NCBI RefSeq assembly: GCF_902706605.1
Contig: NZ_CACSLH010000006.1
Location: 1-64,000 of the forward strand
Length of the DNA stretch: 64,000 nt
Origin: Enterococcus sp. CSURQ0835
GTDB taxonomy: Bacteria; Bacillota; Bacilli; Lactobacillales; Enterococcaceae
Direction: 5' to 3'
Part shown: piece after piece, positions 8,394 through 17,233 of the stretch
How the letters are laid out: each line of letters opens with the position of its first letter
How positions within the stretch are numbered: the first letter of the stretch is position 1
The notes under the pieces: generated by a model
Told to the model about the DNA's origin: nothing
Seen by the model: the letters and a program-made list of their open reading frames with translations, nothing else
Database searches by the model: none
Position numbers and translations under genes: made by a program

Positions 8394-9608
8394 TTATTCA
8401 TTTGGTTGAGCAAATGTTTTGGCTGCAGCGATCAAGGCATCGGCTTTATTTTCCAAACGTCTTTCCACGACCGCGCGTTCTAAATGTTGGAGCGTCTCAT
8501 GAATCCACGGTCCGCGCGGCAATGTGATTTCCTGTAACAAGTCACTACCTTTTACCGCCAAGTCTTTCAATGAATGCAGCGGCAGATTTTGATAGACCAG
8601 TCGCACGCGGGGCAAATTCGGTTCTTGTCCGTAATACCGCAACAAATATTCCGTTGAAAGTGCCAGCTCCCGCCCTAACTGATACAGCGTCCACTCGTCC
8701 CACTCTTGTTTTTTACGAAAGGCTAATGCGGGAACCATTTGCCGGACATCTTTGATCAGTTGATTGGAACATTTCCACTCTTTTAAAAATGGCGCAATCT
8801 CGTTTTCAGCTAACCGCAGCTCCATCACTAACAACGTCCACGCTTGGCGCTCAGTTGGGATCGCCGGGCCTGTGAGATCCGCAAACCGCAACAACGCTTC
8901 GCCGGCTTCTCGCAATCCCGGGCAATATTCGTAACACTCTGATTCCACAAACGACGCCAGGCCTGCTTGGCGAAATGAGCCGATCAACAATTTGACGAAC
9001 TCGACATTGATCCGCTCAACAGAAATTTTTGCCAGAAGCGAATGGTATTCATGGATCGCTTCAAAGGTTTCATTTTCCAAATTAAAACCCAGCTGACTGA
9101 CAAATCGCAACGCCCGCATCATCCGCAACGCGTCTTCATGAAACCGTTCGTAAGGATTGCCCACCGCGCGCAAGACTTTGTTCCGCAAATCGACTAACCC
9201 GTCAAATAAATCGATCACCGTGCCATCGATCCCGACTGCTAGTGCGTTGATGGTAAAATCGCGCCGTTTCAAATCTTCTTTTAACGACCGAACAAACTCC
9301 ACCGAATCCGGCCGGCGGTAATCTTGATAGGTTGATTCCGTCCGAAACGTCGTGACTTCATACGTGTCTTCGCGAGTCACCACCATCACCGTGCCGTGAT
9401 CGATCCCGACATCGATCGTCCGCTGGAATAAACTTTTGACCTCAGCGGGAAACGCGCTAGTGGCGATATCAACATCATGGATCGGTTTATTCAGTAGGAT
9501 GTCTCGCACACTACCGCCGACATAATACGCTTCAAAGCCAGCTTGTTGCAACGTTCGCATGATCGGCAGCGCCCCTTGAAATTCTAACGGTAACGTTTCT
9601 AATCTCAT
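8394..9608 (-). CDS. cca: CCA-adding tRNA nucleotidyltransferase
   Basis: Adds or repairs the 3' CCA end of tRNAs. A class II poly(A)-polymerase-like head is evident: YYVGGSVRD (GG motif) and HDVDIATSA (catalytic aspartates), then the basic block KRRDFTINALAV and AVGNPYERFHEDALRMMRALRF typical of CCA enzymes. The 404-aa length equals that of Gram-positive Cca/PapS proteins. The ATG overlaps the stop of the MazG-like gene by four bases (ATGA), implying translational coupling. The gene looks intact. Confidence 0.96.
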   Translation of the reverse strand: MRLETLPLEFQGALPIMRTLQQAGFEAYYVGGSVRDILLNKPIHDVDIATSAFPAEVKSLFQRTIDVGIDHGTVMVVTREDTYEVTTFRTESTYQDYRRPDSVEFVRSLKEDLKRRDFTINALAVGIDGTVIDLFDGLVDLRNKVLRAVGNPYERFHEDALRMMRALRFVSQLGFNLENETFEAIHEYHSLLAKISVERINVEFVKLLIGSFRQAGLASFVESECYEYCPGLREAGEALLRFADLTGPAIPTERQAWTLLVMELRLAENEIAPFLKEWKCSNQLIKDVRQMVPALAFRKKQEWDEWTLYQLGRELALSTEYLLRYYGQEPNLPRVRLVYQNLPLHSLKDLAVKGSDLLQEITLPRGPWIHETLQHLERAVVERRLENKADALIAAAKTFAQPNE

Positions 9609-9952
9609 TTTTCTGCTCCTGTCTGACCATCTTTGCGCGGAAATCGAAATTGATCGCGCGCGTAAAATTTCTGCATATTGGCATTGAAACTTTCCGTTAG
9701 ATCAATGTCTAGTGAATTGGCCATGATCAAAGTCACGAACAACACATCGCCTAATTCTTCTTGGACTGTTTTTGGTTGCTCACTCGTTTTTTTCGGTTTC
9801 TCACCGTAGTAATGGTTGATCTCACGGGCCAACTCCCCGACTTCTTCGGTCAAACGTGCCATCTGAGCCAGCGGTGTAAAATAACCGGCTTTAAATTGCT
9901 GGATATACGCATCAACTTCTTGCTGCATCGCAACTAAAGTTTTTTCTTCCAT
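9605..9952 (-). CDS. MazG-like nucleotide pyrophosphohydrolase (YpjD type)
   Basis: A 115-aa single MazG domain. The metal-binding acids are in LTEEVGELAREINHYYGEK (EExxE) and EELGDVLFVTLIMANSLDID (ExxD). Proteins of this type hydrolyse aberrant or excess NTPs to NMP and pyrophosphate. B. subtilis YpjD, also a short MazG protein, lies in the same genomic neighbourhood as cca. The start has a GAGGTGA site, and the end overlaps cca by four bases. It is the first gene of the operon. Confidence 0.88.
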   Translation of the reverse strand: MEEKTLVAMQQEVDAYIQQFKAGYFTPLAQMARLTEEVGELAREINHYYGEKPKKTSEQPKTVQEELGDVLFVTLIMANSLDIDLTESFNANMQKFYARDQFRFPRKDGQTGAEK

Positions 9953-10189
9953 CGAATCACCTCAAAACTATCTTAACAAAAAACACTCCGCTTTCCCATC
10001 ATGTTGTTGTAACCGATGAAACTTCATGCTATGTTAGAAGAGAATAAGACGCGTCAAGCAGATCATAAGCGGCAAATCAAGAGGCGGTGCAGCAGTTCAT
10101 TTCTGTTTCCCGCTAGCTGGAAGAGAAGTAGCTTCCAGTTTCTTGGTTTGTCCTTCTTCTTGTCTGGTGCGATTAAGGAGGTAGTTAGT
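9953..10189. other. Divergent intergenic region
   Basis: Separates the mazG-like operon (minus) from the YitT gene (plus). A hairpin CTGGAAG (10117-10123) with CTTCCAG (10132-10138) lies about 50 bases before the YitT start. Its function is unknown; it may be a leader structure or a stray repeat. A long in-frame extension of the YitT frame runs back to 10016 but lacks a ribosome site. Confidence 0.5.
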
Positions 10190-11092
10190 ATGGAAACAAC
10201 AACGACTATGACGCGGATCAAAGAGATCTTTTTCATCGTCGTCGGCACGGCGATCTACGCGTTTGGGCTGGTGTATTTGAATATCGCCAATCATTTAGCA
10301 GAAGGCGGCGTGACCGGGATTACCTTGATCATCCGAGCGCTTTTCGGGATCGATCCCGCTTATACGACGCTTTTGATCAATATCCCGCTGATTTTGATCG
10401 GGGGCAAAATTTTAGGGAAACGTTCGTTTTATTACACGATCTTAGGAACGGTGTGCTTGTCTGCTTTTTTATGGATCTGGCAGCGCGTACCCTTTACCAT
10501 CAATTTGGATCACGATCTGTTTATCGTCTCACTGTTAGCCGGGATCTTCGCCGGTTTTGGTAGCGGCTTAGTCTATCGCTACGGCGGAACGACCGGAGGA
10601 GCCGATGTCGTCGCGCGAATTTTGGAACAAAAAAAAGGCCTCACGATGGGGAAATCACTCTTAGTTTTTGACGCGATCGTCTTGTTGTGCTCGCTTTCGT
10701 ATCTTGATTTGAAACGCATGATGTACACGTTGATCGTTTCGTTTGTATTTTCTCGGGTCGTCGATATCTTATCTTCTGGTGGTTATGCCGCAAAAGGTGT
10801 GATGGTCATCTCCAACCGCAGCGAAGAGATCGCGCAACTATTGATGGAGCATTTGGAACGCGGCGTGACGTATTTGCACGGTGAAGGCGGCTTCTCGTCT
10901 GATCTGAAAAAAATCATCTACATCGTCGTCTCGCCACAAGAGATGAACGAGTTGAAAAAAATCATCAATACCGTCGATGAAAAAGCCTTCATCTCCATCA
11001 TCAATGTGCATGATGTCGAAGGCGAAGGCTTTACTTTCTTAAAACCCCAACGTCGAAAATTCCGCTTGAAAAAGCCGAAGAAAGTTGGCTAG
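10190..11092 (+). CDS. YitT-family membrane protein
   Basis: The 300-aa protein starts at the ATG behind AAGGAGG. It has five to six membrane segments in two related halves (IFFIVVGTAIYAFGLVYLNI; later GIFAGFGSGLVYRYGGTTGG, the glycine-rich motif of DUF161), followed by a soluble C-terminal DUF2179 domain (LHGEGGFSSDLKKIIYIVVS ... HDVEGEGFTF). The family is widespread in Firmicutes, with transport or sensing roles proposed but not settled. It is a single-gene unit closed by a strong terminator. The upstream extension to 10016 is rejected because it lacks a ribosome site and has atypical sequence. Confidence 0.9.
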   Translation: METTTTMTRIKEIFFIVVGTAIYAFGLVYLNIANHLAEGGVTGITLIIRALFGIDPAYTTLLINIPLILIGGKILGKRSFYYTILGTVCLSAFLWIWQRVPFTINLDHDLFIVSLLAGIFAGFGSGLVYRYGGTTGGADVVARILEQKKGLTMGKSLLVFDAIVLLCSLSYLDLKRMMYTLIVSFVFSRVVDILSSGGYAAKGVMVISNRSEEIAQLLMEHLERGVTYLHGEGGFSSDLKKIIYIVVSPQEMNELKKIINTVDEKAFISIINVHDVEGEGFTFLKPQRRKFRLKKPKKVG

Positions 11093-11094
11093 AA

Positions 11095-11130
11095 AAGTTC
11101 GCAGCTGCTGAGGCTGTGAACTTTTTTTGT
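11095..11130 (+). terminator. Terminator of the YitT gene
   Basis: AAAGTTCGCAGC pairs with GCTGTGAACTTT and is followed by TTTTTT. Confidence 0.9.
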
Positions 11131-11313
11131 GGTAAAAAAACGAATAACTTTGAGGAAAAATCGGATGATCAGCATGACAGATCACCCGTTCAAACTATCA
11201 GACAGGCATTGAAAGAATAGAAATTTATTTACTACGTTTTTTGACACGATAAAGGCCTAAGATTCTTTTGCTATTGTGCTTAGGGTTCTTGTGAATGAGG
11301 TAAAGAATCATTC

Positions 11314-12290
11314 TTAATTGAGCAAAATATCTTTCAAACTGTTCCAATAGGTTTTCTTGCCAACAATAAGGGATAATTCTCCCGTCAATCCATAACGATT
11401 ATTGAAATTTTTAGGTGAGGCCAAAATACCATTAACGATGCAAAAAGCTCCTTGCTTAGAAGTGTTACTAGTCTCGGAAATTTCAGTTAAAGTGCCTTTA
11501 ATAACAGTTGGAGCCACACCTTTTTTATCTAATTTAAAATGAACTTCCATTCCTGTTCTAACTGACGTCATTTCATTGGCCGGTATTAAAGTTTTATTTT
11601 TTATATAAGCTTCTGTTAACTCAGATAACTTTTGCTTTGTTGAAGCTATTACTTGTTCTTTTATTTACTTTATCTTTTCATTTTAACTCTTTTTTTCATT
11701 ATCAGAGCTGATTGGAACAACTAATTTTGCTTGTTCACCTTGAATTCGTTCGATTTCTTTTTTAGCTGTGCAATTTGTTCATCAATCGTTGCTAAAATCA
11801 TTGCTTTTAGCTGATTTTTTTGTTCTTCTGGTGTATCCGATAATTGAAACTGCCAAGATTGATACTTTGTTTGTAGTTCATTAGAGAATCCTTGAACATT
11901 TTGTTGACTTATCCATACAGAACGAACAGCTCCCCATTCATTCTGCTCATTTTGATATATGTTTAATTGCTGGGAAAGCTGTATTTGAGTTTGTTGGTAG
12001 CTCTGCTGCGCCTTTTGATTTGTTTCTATACTTTGTTTATTCACATAGTTACTAGATGCCTTCTCCGCCAATAAACTGTTTAGCTGATTGCTATTATCAT
12101 CTCCTGAAAAGAGATTTCTACCTTGAGTTAAATTATCAATAAATAATTGACCTGCTTTCTTTTGTTCATCAATTGTTTTATTTGTTTGTTCAAGTTGGCG
12201 TTTTTCATTAACTAAATTAGCATTATCGAATTTCTAAGTATAAATATTAGAATAATCTGACCACTCTTGTTTTCCATCGTTACCTTCTCC
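11314..12290 (-). pseudogene. Bacteriocin export accessory protein (HlyD-like), broken
   Basis: Fragments in three frames add up to the periplasm-facing part of an HlyD/MesE-like membrane fusion protein: a Gln/Asn-rich coiled coil (12290-11721, interrupted by TAG at the residues after SNIYT), a stretch reading LSELTEAYIKNKTLIPANEM (about 11640-11571), and the conserved C-terminal beta-domain GMEVHFKLDKKG ... GELSLIVGKKTYWNSLKDIL (to 11314). The N-terminal membrane anchor is missing: homology starts immediately after the stop of the exporter gene. Such proteins pair with C39-peptidase ABC exporters; without it, export may rely on the exporter alone or a protein encoded elsewhere. Confidence 0.75.
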
Positions 12291-12295
12291 CCATA

Positions 12296-14428
12296 CTAAA
12301 TTTCCCAAAGTTTTTGGTAAATACCTTGATTAAATCTCAAAAAATCATGTGATCCCTGCTCTACAAAATAGCCTTCATGAAGGACAAGTATTTGATCACA
12401 CGTTTTAGCAATCGGTAAGCGATGAGTAATAAAAAGTAAGGTTTTATCTTTAAGGTTAAGAAGATACTCTAAAATCATATGTTCCAACAATGTGTCCAAT
12501 CCGCTAGTCGCTTCATCTAAGATAAGAATATCAGCATCCTTTAACAATGCCCTAGCGATTGCTAATCTTTGTCGTTGCCCCCCAGATAAATTGGCTCCAC
12601 CTTCTTCTAACACTGTTTCAAAACGCAAGGGTTGTTCATTGATAAAATTACTAAGTTGGACAGCATGACAAACTTCTAGGACTTCATCAAAACTTGGAGA
12701 AAAAGGTAAGCCAAAGGTTAAGTTCTCAAAAATTGTTCCACTAAAGAAAAAAGATTCTTGCGGAACATATGTTACATGTTCTCGTAATTGTTTATAGTCA
12801 ATGTCTAAATGATTGATTTCTCCATACTGAATTGCGCCTCCTGTAGGCAAATAGAAATTTACAAGTAATTTCGCTAATGTTGATTTGCCAGAACCACTTA
12901 CCCCCACCAAAGCTATTTTACTATTTGCAGGAATAGTGCAAGAAATATTTTTTAACGTAGATTCTTTCATATTATAGGAAAAAGATAGATTATTTATCTT
13001 AATTCCTTGTTGAAAGTTATCGTTAGAAATACTACGATTGACTCCAATATTCACTTGTTCTGACTCAATGGCAAAGACTTCATTTAATCGTTTATTAGCT
13101 ACTTGAGCAGTTTGCATCTTTACTTGTAAATCAATAATATTTTGTAATGGATCTGTAAAAAATACAAGTAACGCATTATATGTGATGAGTTGCCCTAAAG
13201 TAATTGTACCCTCCATTACGTAATAAGATCCTAACCAAAGAATTAACGCATTACTAATTAATTGGATGATGTGTTTTAGTCCTTGTTGTGCGTTTCCTAA
13301 AGTAATAGTACGGAGAGACTTTTTCATTAGCTTAATAAATTCTCGATTTACGTGATCATATACCTTTTCTTCCCCACTATAAGCTTTAATTGTTTCCATG
13401 CCTTTAAGGCTCTCAATGATACTTGAATTCAGTGTGGCTCCCGCAGACATTTCTTCTTGATTCGCTTTTTCATAACTTTTGACAAAAGCTAAAATTGCCA
13501 CGAGGTAAAAAGGTAAAGAAGCCACAGTGATAAAAAAGAGGGTTGCATTTTGAATAGCTAATGTAGTCCCAACTATTAAGACCATTCCGATATCTAGAAA
13601 GGCAGAAAGAGTAGCGCCAGTCAAAGCATCAATAACTTTATTCGCATCTAAGAAACGTGAAATAATTTCTCCTGATTTTCGCGTTGCAAAAAAGGTCATG
13701 GGAAGCGACAAAACATGTTTAAAGTAGCTCAACATGATCGCCATACTCATTCGTTGCCCTAAAATTACTAATAGATAGCTGCGGCTATATTCAAAAAGAA
13801 CTCTGAATAAATAGACAATTATTAACCCAATAGAAATAACATTTAATGTTGACTTAGCTTGGTTAGGTATAAAATAATCTAAGATTCCTTGATAGTAATA
13901 AGAACTGCCAATACCAAATAAAGTGATGAAAAATGCTGCCAAAACGATATGAAAAACTAAATTCCTTTGTTGCCAAATAATTGGTAAAAACGAACTTAAA
14001 CCAGCAGCTTTTTCTTTGTTAGGCGTATAAGAATCCTTGGGAGTGGGCAGAAGTAATACACCAGTCCATTCTTCTGAGAAGTCATCAATTTTCTTTCTAC
14101 TTTTTCCCTTTGCTGGATCTGCGATAAGTAACTGCTCGCCAATGATTCCATATACAACTACATAATGCATGTGACTGTTATCAACAATTACGTGAGCAAT
14201 CAACGGGATCGGAAGTTCTTTCTCTTGCCATACATTTTTTTCTGCCTGAATAGCTAAACAGTCAAAATCCAATTTTTCCATTGCTGTTTTTAGTCCAAAA
14301 ACCGAGGTTCCTCTCAAGTCTGTCCCTGAAAATTCACGGAGTTTATGGAAGGAAATCTCTGTTTTATAGTATTTTAAAATCATAGCTAAGCAAGCGACAC
14401 CACAATCTTTTTCATCTAGTTGCCGCAT
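12296..14428 (-). CDS. Peptidase-containing bacteriocin ABC exporter
   Basis: Cleaves double-glycine leaders and exports the peptide. The N-terminal C39 protease has Cys9 in EKDCGVACLAM, His88 in HMHYVVVYG and Asp104 in IADPAKG. Membrane segments span about residues 150-430, and the ATPase has Walker A GVSGSGKS, signature LSGGQRQRLAIARALL and Walker B ILILDEATSGLD. The 710-aa length is close to normal for the family. The start is doubtful: there is no ribosome site before ATG 14428, while an upstream in-frame ATG at 14446 would add the usual five or so residues (MKTFS) but is followed by TGA. Either the gene lost its native start to a nonsense mutation or it initiates weakly. The partner accessory gene downstream is dead. 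It would process the 15451 bacteriocin. Confidence 0.88.
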   Translation of the reverse strand: MRQLDEKDCGVACLAMILKYYKTEISFHKLREFSGTDLRGTSVFGLKTAMEKLDFDCLAIQAEKNVWQEKELPIPLIAHVIVDNSHMHYVVVYGIIGEQLLIADPAKGKSRKKIDDFSEEWTGVLLLPTPKDSYTPNKEKAAGLSSFLPIIWQQRNLVFHIVLAAFFITLFGIGSSYYYQGILDYFIPNQAKSTLNVISIGLIIVYLFRVLFEYSRSYLLVILGQRMSMAIMLSYFKHVLSLPMTFFATRKSGEIISRFLDANKVIDALTGATLSAFLDIGMVLIVGTTLAIQNATLFFITVASLPFYLVAILAFVKSYEKANQEEMSAGATLNSSIIESLKGMETIKAYSGEEKVYDHVNREFIKLMKKSLRTITLGNAQQGLKHIIQLISNALILWLGSYYVMEGTITLGQLITYNALLVFFTDPLQNIIDLQVKMQTAQVANKRLNEVFAIESEQVNIGVNRSISNDNFQQGIKINNLSFSYNMKESTLKNISCTIPANSKIALVGVSGSGKSTLAKLLVNFYLPTGGAIQYGEINHLDIDYKQLREHVTYVPQESFFFSGTIFENLTFGLPFSPSFDEVLEVCHAVQLSNFINEQPLRFETVLEEGGANLSGGQRQRLAIARALLKDADILILDEATSGLDTLLEHMILEYLLNLKDKTLLFITHRLPIAKTCDQILVLHEGYFVEQGSHDFLRFNQGIYQKLWEI

Positions 14429-14454
14429 TCAAGAAAACGTTTTCATGAGCTAGT

Positions 14455-15160
14455 TTTTATCCTTTCCAATAATGAACTGATTACTTCTTCAATAATTCTT
14501 TATTTTGGAATCTTCTCAATCGAATAATTTCTTGTTACCTTTGGTTCAAAATAGAGTCCTCATTCTTTAAAGTCAAACTCCACTATCTGTAGGAAAATTA
14601 GTCAAACATTTCTGGCTTGCACGAAATAATTACAGGTAGCGTCTGCTATCTCACCTAATTTCCTAGAAAATTTATATTGACTGTTTTTGTCGTTTAGACC
14701 GACTCAATGAGGAGTGTAGTGGGTTCAACAAAATAGATTTCTTACCTAGCAACCGGAAAAAATTGTGAGCTGATTGAAAACAGAATCTTTTGTGACAAAG
14801 CCTAAAGCTTTGATGTGATGTTGAATTGTTAGCGGAATCAATTCATCATGTGTCGTGATAAAAATAATTTTGGCTTGAACATCTTTTTCCCGGATCTCTT
14901 CTGCAAGATCAATTCCATTCATCGTATGATTTAAATCAATATCGAGAAAATAAATTCCCTATCTCGGTAAGATATTTCCAAAATAAGTAATAAGCATATA
15001 TAAGAATGATATTCGATCTCCCACTAGATAGCTGGACTATAAAAGTAATCGGTAAAATAAACATGATAACTGATGCTCGCTTCTTAATTATTACACGTTT
15101 ATTCACTGCTAAAAACAATTCATAAAAAATAGCAGATCTCGAAATAATCATAAGCTATAC
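14455..15160 (-). pseudogene. Wrecked second copy of the LytTR two-component system
   Basis: Reading on the minus strand, about 65 codons of a histidine-kinase N-terminus (LPITF, FYELFLAVN; compare the kinase at 17234-18487) run directly into the middle of a response regulator receiver domain (FLDIDLNHTMNGIDLAEEI is encoded in another frame), then into a stop-riddled LytTR domain whose DNA is still clearly similar to 16432-17010. Internal deletions have removed most of the kinase, the start of the regulator and part of the linker. It cannot give a working protein. Confidence 0.8.
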
Positions 15161-15291
15161 ACTATCGTCTCTATTCAACTCAAATTCATCTAGCGACTTT
15201 TTTCACTAGTTTTTATTTTCACAGTCAACACTCCCCCATTGTCAATAACTTAAGAGTAGTATGCCATAACTTTAAAATTAAAAGGGAAGTC

Positions 15292-15321
15292 TTCCTGAAC
15301 CTCAGGGGAACTATTCCTGAA
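15292..15321 (+). promoter_or_regulatory. LytTR-type direct-repeat operator
   Basis: Two TTCCTGAA repeats begin 22 bases apart (15292 and 15314), i.e. two helical turns, the spacing typical of AgrA/PlnC/ComE-type regulators. A TTCAGGAA half-site in opposite orientation is at 15368-15375. A -10-like TATGAT at 15399-15404 leads into the bacteriocin gene at 15451. A matching pair occurs at 18717-18745. Confidence 0.7.
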
Positions 15322-15450
15322 TGAAGTATTTTACCGAAATAAACCATTTAAGAAGAAAAACCACGGGTTCAGGAAGGATTTTTCAAGAGAAAAAAAGTTA
15401 TGATATAGTCACGTTGTACCAAAAAATAATTAGAAGGAGCGTGTTAAAAC

Positions 15451-15636
15451 ATGCAAAATGTTAAAGAATTGACTGTTCAAGAAATGCAAAAAACTATCGG
15501 TGGTGACGATGTAAATTGCGCCATTAACACAGTAGGTGGAGCATTAACCGGAGGCTTTGGCGGAGGTGTTGTGGGATTTTTTGGATCATGTGTTAGATGG
15601 GGATATAATAAAAAACCTCAACATGGTTGGCATTAA
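15451..15636 (+). CDS. Class II double-glycine bacteriocin precursor
   Basis: A 61-aa precursor with an 18-residue leader ending in GG (MQNVKELTVQEMQKTIGG) and a 43-residue mature peptide starting DDVNC. The mature part is glycine-rich with overlapping GxxxG motifs (GGALTGGFGGGVVGFFG), two cysteines at mature positions 5 and 29, and a cationic, aromatic tail (RWGYNKKPQHGWH). GxxxG motifs and size fit the two-peptide (class IIb) group, but no second peptide is intact nearby, so it may act alone or its partner is lost. The ribosome site is AGAAGGAG. Regulation by the LytTR operator upstream is likely. The exporter at 12296 is the probable processing machine, and the next gene is the probable immunity factor. 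Confidence 0.85.
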   Translation: MQNVKELTVQEMQKTIGGDDVNCAINTVGGALTGGFGGGVVGFFGSCVRWGYNKKPQHGWH

Positions 15637-15659
15637 TAGGTTTTATAGGAGATAACTCC

Positions 15660-15941
15660 ATGACTGATAAGAAAAAATCAAAGGTAGTTTTTTATAGTTT
15701 TGGAATTATAGGATTATTTTTGAATAAACTAAAAAGAAATAATTCTATTCTCCGAAGTAAAAAGAAAATTTTTTTTATAGCATCAATGATCTTTGCCCTA
15801 TCATTAATTTATATGGACATAGTTCTATATTTGTTTGGATACAGTATGCCTAAACAAAAAATGATATATTTTAGCATAATTTCAGTTTTTAGTATATTGT
15901 ATGGCATTTCTGCAGCCAATTATTTTCATAAATCCAAATAA
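15660..15941 (+). CDS. Putative bacteriocin immunity protein
   Basis: A 93-aa membrane protein starting at an ATG behind TAGGAG, 23 bases after the bacteriocin stop. It has a lysine-rich N-terminal part, then two hydrophobic helices around residues 38-61 (IFFIASMIFALSLIYMDIVLYL) and 69-88 (IYFSIISVFSILYGISAANY) joined by a short loop, ending in a basic HKSK. This topology and position are typical for immunity proteins of two-peptide bacteriocins. No specific family is recognised. A strong terminator follows. Confidence 0.7.
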   Translation: MTDKKKSKVVFYSFGIIGLFLNKLKRNNSILRSKKKIFFIASMIFALSLIYMDIVLYLFGYSMPKQKMIYFSIISVFSILYGISAANYFHKSK

Positions 15942-15969
15942 ATAGTTGTCAAGTACCGCAGAGCATAGA

Positions 15970-16020
15970 TAAACACCGTTTCAAGCAGTTAATAATGGCT
16001 TGAGACGGTGTTTTCTTTTT
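15970..16020 (+). terminator. Terminator of the bacteriocin-immunity unit
   Basis: A 15-base stem AACACCGTTTCAAGC / GCTTGAGACGGTGTT followed by TTCTTTTT. Confidence 0.92.
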
Positions 16021-16029
16021 GAAAAATTA

Positions 16030-16320
16030 TTTAATTGGGTTAATTCTAATTTCTATCATCAAATCCTATCAGGAACTTTTCCGTTCTTCTATAACCAGCT
16101 AATTTATTTAAATTCATTGTGGCAAAAACAAGCATCACACAATATTGATATTTTTAACAATCTACGAAGCCTTTTCCAACGTAAGCCATGTTTTTCTTTT
16201 CCACCTGAGAAAACTAGCTCAATAATCTCTTTTCAGCTTTGTCTGAGAACGGATGTAAAACCAAAATAATTTCTAAAATCTGTCGTTCGTTTACGAATCA
16301 TACGCGAAACTCCTTGATAT
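16030..16320 (-). pseudogene. IS1182-like transposase C-terminal remnant
   Basis: Minus-strand frames give pieces such as VFSGGKEKHGLRWKRLRRLL and, in another frame, FATMNLNKLAGYR, which resemble the C-terminal end of IS1182-family transposases (KEKHGxRxxxxRGL ... MNLKKLA). Frameshifts and stops separate them and no ends are visible. It is a dead scar within the bacteriocin locus. Confidence 0.5.
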
Positions 16321-16348
16321 CACTGTATTGTTATTTATGCTGTACTAA

Positions 16349-16395
16349 AAAAGACTGTAAACTTAAATCATTTGCACAATTTTGTCTACAGTCTA
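16349..16395 (-). terminator. Terminator of the response regulator gene
   Basis: AGACTGTA and TACAGTCT flank a 26-base loop and a T run follows on the minus strand. Confidence 0.65.
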
Positions 16396-16431
16396 ATAAA
16401 CTAGTTTGTATTCTTTCAAATAATGTACTGA

Positions 16432-17175
16432 TTATTTTTTCAATAACTCTTTTATTTTTGAAGCCTTTCCAATCGAATAATGTCTTGCTACATTTGGTTC
16501 AAAATAGAGTTTTCGTGTTTTAAAATCAAACTCTTTCACCTGTCGAAGATTGGCTAAACATTTCCGACTCACGCGAAATAATTGCGGGTAGGACTCTGCT
16601 AACTCACTTAGTTTTCCATAAAATTCATATTGACCACTTTTGGTACGTAGCGCGACTCGATGGGGAAGTGTAGCAGATTCAACAAAATAGATTTCTTGCA
16701 TAGCGACGGTAAAAGATTGTGAACCAATCGAAAATAGAAATGCTTGATCTTGATCAACCCTTGTCGCATCAATTCTTTGTTGAGCAAGAAGTAATAATTC
16801 GATAATTTCTGCCCGATAGCTCTCCAATGATTGATCTTTTACTACAAAGCCTAACGTTTCGACACGACGTTTCATTGTTAGCGGAATCAGTTCATCATGT
16901 GTCGTGATGAAAATAATTTTGGCTTGAACATCTTTTTCCCGAATCTCTTCTGCAAGATCAATTCCATTCATCGTATGATTTAAATCAATATCGAGAAAAT
17001 AAATTCCCTGCTTCGGTTGGAAGTTTTCCAGATGTTTCGTCACTTCTAGCGGACTTTGGGTCTTTAGTTGGATCTCAAATAGCTCGTTATGAAAAAGGAT
17101 AAAATTTTGAATAATGGTCTCTAATTGATTTAACTGAATTATTTGATCTTCACAAATGATAATTGGATAAGTCAT
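16432..17175 (-). CDS. LytTR response regulator (AgrA/PlnC-like)
   Basis: A 247-aa regulator. The receiver domain (1-~125) has the acidic pair Glu9-Asp10, the phospho-acceptor Asp62 in YFLDIDL and Lys in the FVVKDQ region. The LytTR DNA-binding domain (~145-245) shows IYFVESATLPHRVALRTKSG, FYGKLSELAESYPQLFRVSRKCLAN and the final RHYSIGKASKIKELL. It should bind the TTCCTGAA direct repeats at 15292 and 18717 when phosphorylated by the kinase encoded just upstream. The ATG overlaps a TGA (TGATG) that would end the ancestral kinase frame. The gene appears intact, and its own terminator follows. Confidence 0.92.
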   Translation of the reverse strand: MTYPIIICEDQIIQLNQLETIIQNFILFHNELFEIQLKTQSPLEVTKHLENFQPKQGIYFLDIDLNHTMNGIDLAEEIREKDVQAKIIFITTHDELIPLTMKRRVETLGFVVKDQSLESYRAEIIELLLLAQQRIDATRVDQDQAFLFSIGSQSFTVAMQEIYFVESATLPHRVALRTKSGQYEFYGKLSELAESYPQLFRVSRKCLANLRQVKEFDFKTRKLYFEPNVARHYSIGKASKIKELLKK

Positions 17176-17233
17176 CAGATCACCTCGGATATTTCATTAA
17201 AAGTAGCTGCGTAGAAAAGATCGTCTCTGTTTT

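Noticed and set aside
10016-10189. 58-codon N-terminal extension of the YitT protein
   Set aside because: No ribosome site, atypical basic/Ser-rich sequence and a hairpin inside; the ATG at 10190 has a strong AAGGAGG.
14431-14446. CcpA cre-like palindrome (TGAAAACGTTTTCT) at the exporter start
   Set aside because: It matches the cre pattern but coincides with the likely ancestral first codons of the exporter (MKTFS), so coding history explains it as well; not listed as a site.
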